DNA of 6,753 nt, taken from assembly GCA_023431045.1 (NCBI GenBank), contig JAEYXZ010000081.1:1-6753 (forward strand). Direction: 5' to 3'. Below the pieces are notes generated by a model. That model was given only the letters and a program-made list of their open reading frames with translations. It made no database searches and had not been told where the DNA came from. The translations under genes were made by a program, and so were the position numbers. Below are positions 1 to 5,341 of this stretch, one piece after another. Source of the stretch: Bacillota bacterium (lineage in GTDB: Bacteria > Bacillota_I > Bacilli_A > Acholeplasmatales > Acholeplasmataceae). Numbering within the stretch: the stretch's first letter is position 1; each line of letters opens with the position of its first letter.

Positions 1-781
1 ATTGATAGGATCTAAAGAATCAAGCTTTTTAAAACTGCTTGATGAGAAAACTCAAAAAGAGCGTGTTGAGGCGGTTTTGAAGTATCTTCCTCCTGCAGTT
101 GTTTTCTCAGTTAATGTGGAAATCCCAAAATACTTTATTGAACTTGGTAATCAATATGAAGTGCCACTTTTAAAGAGTAAGGAAAGAACCACAGCAATCA
201 ACTCGAAACTTTATAGTTACTTACACGGGGTACTTGCACCACGAATGACGGTTCATGGAACGCTCGTTGATATTTATGGACTAGGAACTTTAATTACTGG
301 AGCTTCTGGAATTGGCAAATCTGAAACAGCATTAGAACTGATCAAGCGCGGTCATATTCTAATTGCTGATGATCGAGTTGACATTTATGAAACTGCTCCT
401 GGGGTTGTTATAGGTCACGCGCCTAAAGTGCTTGAAAAATATTTAGAAATACGTGGGATTGGTATTGTTGATGTGGTTCATATGCTTGGAGCCGGATCAT
501 TTAGAGAAAACAAGAAAATTCGTTTGGTAATTGAACTGGAGCTCTGGAATCAAGAAAAGGTTTATGACCGATTAGGATTGGAACAAGAAACCGTGAAGTT
601 CTTTAATACCGAAGTTCCAAAAATCACCATTCCAATTTTACCAGGACGCAATAATGCGACCTTGGTTGAAAGTGCTGCAATGAATCAAAAACTTAAATTC
701 TTAGGTTATAATGCAGCAGAAACACTAGTTCAAAATGTAGCGGAAAAAGCACTCAAGAAAGGTAACGAAGACGATGAGTAA
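1..781 (+). CDS. hprK: HPr kinase/phosphorylase, 5' end missing
   Basis: This bifunctional cytoplasmic enzyme phosphorylates HPr, the phosphotransferase-system carrier, on its regulatory serine using ATP or PPi, and also removes that phosphate by phosphorolysis, releasing PPi. 259 residues are visible; the family is usually about 310 residues, so roughly 50 N-terminal residues lie left of the window. The TTG at position 2 is an internal Leu codon, because the residues there (IGSKESSF) align with an internal stretch of the Bacillus protein as I remember it. In visible numbering, His85 lies in the conserved VHG segment, Walker A is GASGIGKS at 100-107, the acidic pair is Asp123-Asp124, and the family signature LEIRGIGIVDV is at 148-158, followed by YDRLGLE near 188-194. 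The C-terminus (NAAE, then an acidic tail) is typical. It is first in the visible operon and overlaps lgt by 8 bases. HprK itself is certain; only the start is missing. Confidence 0.97.
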   Translation, partial: LIGSKESSFLKLLDEKTQKERVEAVLKYLPPAVVFSVNVEIPKYFIELGNQYEVPLLKSKERTTAINSKLYSYLHGVLAPRMTVHGTLVDIYGLGTLITGASGIGKSETALELIKRGHILIADDRVDIYETAPGVVIGHAPKVLEKYLEIRGIGIVDVVHMLGAGSFRENKKIRLVIELELWNQEKVYDRLGLEQETVKFFNTEVPKITIPILPGRNNATLVESAAMNQKLKFLGYNAAETLVQNVAEKALKKGNEDDE

Positions 782-2306
782 AAGTTTTAAAAAATATCAA
801 AGCATTATTCTCTATGGTGGAGCGGTTCTTGCATTCCTCTTATTATTGATGATTGCAACTGTAGGGCAAGAAGCACCATATGAAAAGAATTTATTTACCT
901 TTGATGGTGGTGGCGGTGTTGCATGGTATGCAGTCTTTATCCTAGTTGGGATTATTATTGCTGCATTATTTAGTTATTTTGAGTTTAAGCATTATGGTGT
1001 CGATGAAAATATTTTATATGATGGTTTATTATTCTCTGTACCAATCGCGATTGTTGGTGCACGTTTATGGTTTGTTATCTTCAATTTAGGCGATTACTCA
1101 AATATCTGGGAGATGTTTGAAATTTGGCGTGGCGGACTTGGAATTCATGGTGCCATCATCGTTACTTTCATCTTTTTAATCTTCTTTACAAAATGGAAAA
1201 AGATTTCCTATTGGTGGTTACTTGACGTGGTTGCTCCTGGTTTCTTAATTGGTCAAACCATGGGACGTTGGGGTAACTTTATGAATCAAGAACTTTATGG
1301 TCCTGTGATTGATAATCTAAACTGGTTGCCACCAGTGATTCGTGATCAAATGTTTATTGGAGGTGAATATCGTCATCCAACCTTCTTATATGAAAGCTTG
1401 TTTAATTTAGCGGGATTAATCTTAGTGCTCATTCTAAGACGTAAAAAAGTATTTAAATTAGGTGATATTGTATCACTTTACTTAGTTTGGTATGGTATTG
1501 CAAGAATTCCTGCAGAACTCTTAAGACTTCAAAGTGGCGTTGATGAACCATTAATGATTGGTGGTGTTTCAGTATCAATTGCAACCTCAATTTTATTCAT
1601 TGTTGGTGGTTTAGCAGTCTTTATTGGAAAACGAATCTTTGCTAAAGACTTACCTTACTATAATACCTATGGCAAGCATGCTGTTTTATTTGATTTAGAT
1701 GGAACACTACTTGATACAAAAGACTTAATTTTTAAGAATGTCACTTTAACATTCAAGAAATACTTCCCAAACAAAACTTTAACCGAAAAAGAATTAAAGG
1801 CATTTGTTGGACCTACCTTAGAGGAAAGTTTCTCATGGTATGAAAAGAATCCTGCAAAAATTGCACAAATGATTGAAACTTATCGTGAGTTTAATCGTCT
1901 TCATCATGCAGATGGTGTACCTGCTTTCCCACATATCCTAGAAACATTTAGAACACTTAAAGAAAATGATTATATGATTGGTGTTGTAAGTTCTAAGAAA
2001 CGTGAGTTTGTTGAACTTGGTTTAGCTCAACATGAACTTTTAGGTTATGTAGATGTGGTTATTGGTTCTGATGATGTTTTAGTTCACAAACCAGACCCAA
2101 CAGCATTACTAAAAGCTTTAGAAGCAATCAATGTCCCTGTTGAAAATGCTTGGTATGTCGGTGATCATGAAAATGATATTAAAGCTGCTACAAATGCAAA
2201 AATGAAATCAATAGGTGTTTCTTATTCAATTCATTATGAAGCATTACTCGCTGCTAAACCTGATTATGTCGTTGATGATTTAGAAAAAATATTGGAGATT
2301 GTTTAA
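774..2306 (+). CDS. lgt: Fused prolipoprotein diacylglyceryl transferase and PpaX-like HAD pyrophosphatase
   Basis: A 510-residue protein with two enzyme domains. Residues about 40-288 are Lgt, which moves diacylglycerol from phosphatidylglycerol to the lipobox cysteine of prolipoproteins in the membrane. Visible marks are RGGLGIHG (119-126, His125), GRWGNFMNQE (164-173), HPTFLYE (201-207) and the Arg244/Glu248/Arg251 block. An extra hydrophobic segment near 11-30, after a basic start, precedes the usual core. Residues about 301-510 form a HAD phosphatase: FDLDGT (Asp307, Asp309), VVSSK (Ser406), KPDP (Lys439) and GDHEND (Asp464, Asp468). The YREFNRLHH stretch (370-378) resembles B. subtilis PpaX, which hydrolyses the PPi made by HprK. 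Separate lgt and ppaX genes follow hprK in Bacillus. The linker (289-300) has no stop and no in-frame start, so one polypeptide is expected. The start is the ATG at 774, with AAAGG at 758-762. Family calls are firm; PPi as substrate is inferred from context. Confidence 0.95.
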   Translation: MSKSFKKYQSIILYGGAVLAFLLLLMIATVGQEAPYEKNLFTFDGGGGVAWYAVFILVGIIIAALFSYFEFKHYGVDENILYDGLLFSVPIAIVGARLWFVIFNLGDYSNIWEMFEIWRGGLGIHGAIIVTFIFLIFFTKWKKISYWWLLDVVAPGFLIGQTMGRWGNFMNQELYGPVIDNLNWLPPVIRDQMFIGGEYRHPTFLYESLFNLAGLILVLILRRKKVFKLGDIVSLYLVWYGIARIPAELLRLQSGVDEPLMIGGVSVSIATSILFIVGGLAVFIGKRIFAKDLPYYNTYGKHAVLFDLDGTLLDTKDLIFKNVTLTFKKYFPNKTLTEKELKAFVGPTLEESFSWYEKNPAKIAQMIETYREFNRLHHADGVPAFPHILETFRTLKENDYMIGVVSSKKREFVELGLAQHELLGYVDVVIGSDDVLVHKPDPTALLKALEAINVPVENAWYVGDHENDIKAATNAKMKSIGVSYSIHYEALLAAKPDYVVDDLEKILEIV

Positions 2307-3220
2307 TGATGGTTTACGATTTATTAGTGATTGGCTGTGGTCCCGCAGGAATGACTGCTGGAATCTATGCTAAAAGAGCAAATCTAGAAGTAGCAATTTT
2401 AGAAAAGGGTGCTCCAGGTGGACAAATTGTTAACACCGCTGAAATTGAAAATTATACCGGTAATGGAAAAACATCAGGTGTTGAACTTGCCATTAAAATG
2501 TTTGAACACACCCAAGCAATTGGAGTCCCAACCATTTTTGAAGAAGTCATTAAAATCAACGATTTAGGACACTTAAAGAAAGTTGTTACTGTTAATCAGA
2601 CCTTAACAGCAAAAGCGGTCTTACTCACCTCTGGTGCAGTTCCAAGAACCCTTGGTGTTGAAGGGGAAGACCGATTTACATCGATGGGGATTTCTTGGTG
2701 TGCAATTTGTGATGGACCACTTTATAAAGGTAGAAAAGTAGTTGTTGTTGGTGGCGGTAATTCAGCAGTTGAAGAATCGCTATTCTTAACGAATATCGCA
2801 TCACACATTACAGTTGTTCAAAATTTAGATCACTTAACCGCAGATCCTAAAGCGGTTGAATTACTAAAGAAAGCACCAAATGTTGATATTATTTATGAAG
2901 CAAAAGTTATTGAATTCATCGGTAGTAACGCACTTGAAGCAGTGAAAGTTGAAACCAAAGATGGTATTCAAACGATTGAAGCAGACGGTGTATTTGAATA
3001 CATTGGACTTGTTCCAGTGACCGATTTTGTTAAACATTTAGGTATTACCAATCAAGCCGGTTATGTTGTTGCCAGTGAAAAAATGGAAACATCCGTTAAA
3101 GGCATTTTCTCCGCTGGAGACGTGAATCAAAAACAAATTCGTCAAGTTGTAACTGCAACCGCAGATGGCGCAATTGCAGTCCAAAATATTATTAAGTATT
3201 TAGAAAGTATTGGTGAATAA
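2306..3220 (+). CDS. trxB: Thioredoxin reductase, atypical pyridine-nucleotide site
   Basis: A 304-residue FAD-dependent disulfide reductase of the low-molecular-weight thioredoxin reductase type, of usual length. It passes electrons from a reduced nucleotide through FAD and a Cys pair to thioredoxin in the cytoplasm. The FAD-binding GCGPAG is at 10-15, the active site CAICDG at 132-137 (Cys132, Cys135), the nucleotide fold GGGNSAVEE at 149-157, and the C-terminal FAD motif SAGDVNQK at 269-276 is followed by RQVVTATADG. The oddity is that the NADPH motif HRRDxxRA is replaced by QNLDHLTA at 172-179, losing all three arginines, so NADH or another donor is plausible. The ATG at 2306 shares its A with the lgt stop (TAATG) and has GGAGA at 2294-2298; the ATG at 2309 is an equally possible start, one residue shorter. 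Reductase with a redox Cys pair is firm; thioredoxin as partner is likely; the electron donor is uncertain. Confidence 0.94.
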   Translation: MMVYDLLVIGCGPAGMTAGIYAKRANLEVAILEKGAPGGQIVNTAEIENYTGNGKTSGVELAIKMFEHTQAIGVPTIFEEVIKINDLGHLKKVVTVNQTLTAKAVLLTSGAVPRTLGVEGEDRFTSMGISWCAICDGPLYKGRKVVVVGGGNSAVEESLFLTNIASHITVVQNLDHLTADPKAVELLKKAPNVDIIYEAKVIEFIGSNALEAVKVETKDGIQTIEADGVFEYIGLVPVTDFVKHLGITNQAGYVVASEKMETSVKGIFSAGDVNQKQIRQVVTATADGAIAVQNIIKYLESIGE

Positions 3221-3226
3221 GGATTG
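3212..3226 (+). promoter_or_regulatory. Ribosome binding site and TTG start of whiA
   Basis: GGTGA at 3212-3216 lies inside the last codons of trxB, 7 bases before the TTG at 3224-3226. It is the best-spaced Shine-Dalgarno match; the AAGGA at 3219-3223 abuts the start and is too close. The trxB stop (3218-3220) is in the same frame as whiA, so ribosomes finishing trxB are positioned to restart at once, which suggests translational coupling. Confidence 0.6.
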
Positions 3227-4150
3227 AGTTTTGCAAAAATTGTGAAAGAAGAACTCGCACAATTACATCTATCCAGAGAAGAACAAATGGCCGAACTTGC
3301 TGCGTTTATTCAGTTAAACACAGAACTTAGTATTGAACATCAAGTTCGTACCCTCTGGTTTAAATCAAACAATCCTACCGTCGCAAGACGCTTTTTAGGA
3401 ATTATCAAAAATCTTTATCCGATTGCCAATACCTTAATGACAAAGAAACAAGGAAACTTTAATAAAGGTTACCAAATACAATTGGGTGTACAAGAAGGGT
3501 TAGATGCAATTATCTCTGAACATGATATCTTGCTTGATGAAAACTCAAGTGATGTCTTAACCCAAACCCATGAGACGAAACTAGCGTATCTGCGTGGTGC
3601 ATTCTTAGCCTCAGGCTCAGTCAATGATCCTAAAACAGCTGAGTATCACTTAGAAATTTACTCGGAGAATTCTGAAATCATCTTATTCATTCAAAAACTG
3701 ATGAATGATTTAGAACTCAATGCTAAAATTACGAAGCGTCGTAAAGGGTTTATTTGTTATTTAAAAGATGCAACCAAAATTGAAGATTTCTTAAGATATA
3801 TTGGAGCATCAAGTACAGTATTTGAATACGAAGATATTAGGATTAAACGTGACTTCAATAATTCTATTAATCGTGTACTTAATTGTGAGATTGCAAATGA
3901 AAAGAAGACACTAGATGCGGCATCTGATTTATTAAAGCACATTCGAATTGTTGAAAAATATAAACACCAATTAAACCCTAAATTAATTCAAGCAATTCAA
4001 ATTAGAAAGAAATATCCTGATGTACCGCTTACGGAATTAATTTATCACTATGAACAAACCTTTAATGAAAAAATTACTAAATCGGGATTAAATCACCGGT
4101 TTAATAAAATTAAAGAAATTTCATTAGAAATTAGAAGAGGTGCAAAATGA
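3224..4150 (+). CDS. whiA: DNA-binding regulator WhiA, TTG start
   Basis: A 308-residue protein, close to the roughly 316 of B. subtilis WhiA. WhiA proteins join a degenerate LAGLIDADG homing-endonuclease fold to a C-terminal helix-turn-helix. They bind DNA and act in sporulation of Streptomyces and in growth and division of Bacillus; in mycoplasmas a role in ribosomal protein gene control has been reported. The N-terminus SFAKIVKEEL is the family's conserved opening. LAYLRGAFLASGSVNDP (120-136) is the LAGLIDADG-like block, INRVLNCEIANEKKTLDAA (215-233) the conserved middle, and about 266-300, containing KSGLNHRFNKIKEI, the helix-turn-helix. The TTG start is forced: an in-frame stop lies two codons upstream, and the next Met (22) would delete the conserved opening. 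The stop is TGA, overlapping acpS as ATGA. The gene sits 3 bases after trxB, and rapZ and yvcK, which precede whiA in Bacillus, are absent here. Confidence 0.95.
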   Translation: MSFAKIVKEELAQLHLSREEQMAELAAFIQLNTELSIEHQVRTLWFKSNNPTVARRFLGIIKNLYPIANTLMTKKQGNFNKGYQIQLGVQEGLDAIISEHDILLDENSSDVLTQTHETKLAYLRGAFLASGSVNDPKTAEYHLEIYSENSEIILFIQKLMNDLELNAKITKRRKGFICYLKDATKIEDFLRYIGASSTVFEYEDIRIKRDFNNSINRVLNCEIANEKKTLDAASDLLKHIRIVEKYKHQLNPKLIQAIQIRKKYPDVPLTELIYHYEQTFNEKITKSGLNHRFNKIKEISLEIRRGAK

Positions 4151-4503
4151 TTCATTCAATTGGTTGTGATCTCGTTTCAATGGAACGTATCAAATCCTTA
4201 GAATTTGACCGCTTTTCAAAAAAAATTCTAAGTGAAACAGAATTAAAAGAGTACGAATTAATCAATCACGATAATCGTAAACTTTCTTATTTAGCGGGTC
4301 GATTTGCTGCTAAAGAAGCCTTATTCAAGTGTTTTAAGGCAGGCGATAAAACCGCCAATTATAAAGATTTCTCGATTTTGAATGATGCAAATGGTGCACC
4401 ATATGTAGTTTCAAAATATACAATGGATTATGTTGTACACGTAACTTTATCCCATACAGACACGGATGCGATTGCATTTGTTGTACTGGAAGTAAAAGTT
4501 TAG
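4147..4503 (+). CDS. acpS: Holo-[acyl-carrier-protein] synthase
   Basis: A 118-residue 4'-phosphopantetheinyl transferase that moves the phosphopantetheine arm of CoA onto the conserved serine of apo acyl carrier protein, with Mg2+, in the cytoplasm. This makes the carrier competent for lipid synthesis. Length matches the AcpS family (about 120). The metal-binding Asp8 lies in IGCDLV (5-10), Glu57 in GRFAAKEALFK (51-61), NGAPYV is at 82-87, and the C-terminal VTLSHTDTDAIAFVVLE (99-115) holds His103. The ATG overlaps the whiA stop (ATGA at 4147-4150), and AGAGG at 4136-4140 is a well-spaced ribosome binding site. It is the last gene of the operon. No terminator is visible between its TAG and the promoter that follows, so upstream transcription may continue into the next gene. 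Confidence 0.95.
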   Translation: MIHSIGCDLVSMERIKSLEFDRFSKKILSETELKEYELINHDNRKLSYLAGRFAAKEALFKCFKAGDKTANYKDFSILNDANGAPYVVSKYTMDYVVHVTLSHTDTDAIAFVVLEVKV

Positions 4504-4504
4504 G

Positions 4505-4533
4505 TTGTTTTTAAGATAACTTTTAGTTATAAT
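4505..4533 (+). promoter_or_regulatory. Sigma-A-type promoter for the 241-residue membrane protein gene
   Basis: TTGTTT (4505-4510) and a perfect TATAAT (4528-4533) are separated by 17 bases, the ideal vegetative spacing. The predicted transcript start is near 4540, giving a leader of about 20 bases before the ATG at 4561. The -35 box starts two bases after the acpS stop. An inverted repeat, ATAAC-N5-GTTAT (4516-4530), fills the right half of the spacer and enters the -10 box. This is the only clear promoter I see in the window. Confidence 0.75.
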
Positions 4534-4560
4534 AGTTTATGCGAATAGGATGTGAAATGA

Positions 4561-5286
4561 ATGGCTCGAGTACAGAAGAAAGACAAAGCAGTAGAAAAAG
4601 TGACCGTTAAACCAGAAGTTTCTGGTGTCACTGGTATCAAAGAGGAATCAGAAAAAGGTGAATTATTTTTCAAAGTAGTGCTCATCATTATGGCAGTTGC
4701 TTTAATTGGTGTAATTATCTATTTTGTTGTTGATGCCCTTTTAGGTGGTGGTGGTAGTGAAGATGAAAAGCGTTATGCTAAAAACAACTACTTAACTGTT
4801 GCAACCGTTAATGAAATTTTAAGTGGTAATGGCAATGCCTCAGTAGAACTCTTATCAAGAGCATTCTTCGAAGCATTAGAAAATGAAGATTTTACTTATG
4901 TTTATGTTGTCTTCTATAATGAAGCAGCAGTTGCTGATTCATCAGAAGCAACTCGTCAAGAAGAAGTTTTAACAATTGTTGACGATATCTTTGAATCATT
5001 TGGTACTGATGTGACTTATAACGAAGGTGAAGATGATGAATATGGTTATGTTGTTGTTGGAACAACGACCGCAATATTCTTTGTCGATACTTCACTTCCT
5101 GAAAATGCAACATGGGCTGCTCAAGTTCCAGCAGATGCATTTAATGCAAATGTGGTTGTTCCAGTTTTATTACAAATTGAAACTGGTAATGACAATGCAG
5201 CGGAATGGTTTGCTCCATCTGGCCCATCTGCTCAAAAAGCATCCACTAAGTTACAATCCGTATTAGACGCATTAGAAGCTGAATAA
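4561..5286 (+). CDS. Single-pass membrane protein of unknown function
   Basis: I do not recognise this 241-residue protein. It has a lysine-rich start (1-33), one long hydrophobic segment (about 35-61), a GGGGS linker (62-66) and an acidic domain (67-241). By the positive-inside rule the N-terminus is cytoplasmic and the large domain is outside. There is no lipobox and no clear signal peptidase site, so it should remain anchored. It contains no cysteine. Strand-like stretches YVYVVFY (113-119) and YVVVGTTTAIFFVD (163-176) around a helix-like region faintly recall a thioredoxin fold without its CxxC; this is a weak impression. The ATG at 4561 follows AGGA (4547-4550); the ATG at 4557 is in another frame. 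It ends in tandem TAA codons. Its own promoter and terminator make it a single-gene unit. Codon use resembles its neighbours, so recent transfer is not indicated. That it is a real gene is well supported; its function is unknown. Confidence 0.88.
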   Translation: MARVQKKDKAVEKVTVKPEVSGVTGIKEESEKGELFFKVVLIIMAVALIGVIIYFVVDALLGGGGSEDEKRYAKNNYLTVATVNEILSGNGNASVELLSRAFFEALENEDFTYVYVVFYNEAAVADSSEATRQEEVLTIVDDIFESFGTDVTYNEGEDDEYGYVVVGTTTAIFFVDTSLPENATWAAQVPADAFNANVVVPVLLQIETGNDNAAEWFAPSGPSAQKASTKLQSVLDALEAE

Positions 5287-5293
5287 TAAAGAT

Positions 5294-5326
5294 GGGGGAA
5301 AGTTATTTTCCCCTTTCATTTTTTTT
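5294..5326 (+). terminator. Intrinsic (Rho-independent) terminator
   Basis: GGGGAAA (5295-5301) pairs perfectly with TTTCCCC (5307-5313) across a 5-base loop, and a G-T pair (5294/5314) can extend the stem to 8 pairs. TTTCA and then eight T's (5319-5326) follow. It lies 8 bases after the stop codon of the membrane protein gene and ends 15 bases before tex. Confidence 0.87.
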
Positions 5327-5328
5327 AC

Positions 5329-5335
5329 AAAGGAG
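5329..5335 (+). promoter_or_regulatory. Strong ribosome binding site of tex
   Basis: AAAGGAG lies 6 bases before the ATG at 5342 and is the strongest Shine-Dalgarno match in the window. It fixes the tex start. It begins only 2 bases after the terminator T-tract, which leaves no room for a promoter between them. Confidence 0.85.
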
Positions 5336-5341
5336 TTATTT

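Noticed and set aside
2..4. TTG at the left edge as the true start of hprK
   Set aside because: The visible protein is about 50 residues shorter than the family and begins at an internal conserved segment, so the start is outside the window.
1635..1679. Possible separate start for the HAD phosphatase domain in the Lgt linker
   Set aside because: The ATG triplets there (for example at 1678) are out of frame, and there is no in-frame ATG, GTG or TTG with a ribosome binding site, so a single fused protein is the simplest reading.
3757..3942. 61-residue open frame on the - strand
   Set aside because: It lies wholly antisense to whiA, has no ribosome binding site or promoter that I can see, and its composition mirrors the coding strand.
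4552..4559. GTG at 4552 and ATG at 4557 as starts of the membrane protein gene
   Set aside because: GTG at 4552 is in frame but meets a TGA two codons later, and ATG at 4557 is in another frame. ATG at 4561 opens the full 241-residue frame.
4892..5140. 82-residue open frame on the - strand, rich in Gln, His and Leu
   Set aside because: It is antisense to the membrane protein gene; the low-complexity composition is the reverse complement of that gene's codon bias.
5027..5266. 79-residue Met/Leu-rich open frame on the + strand
   Set aside because: It is an out-of-frame shadow inside the membrane protein gene with no start signals of its own.
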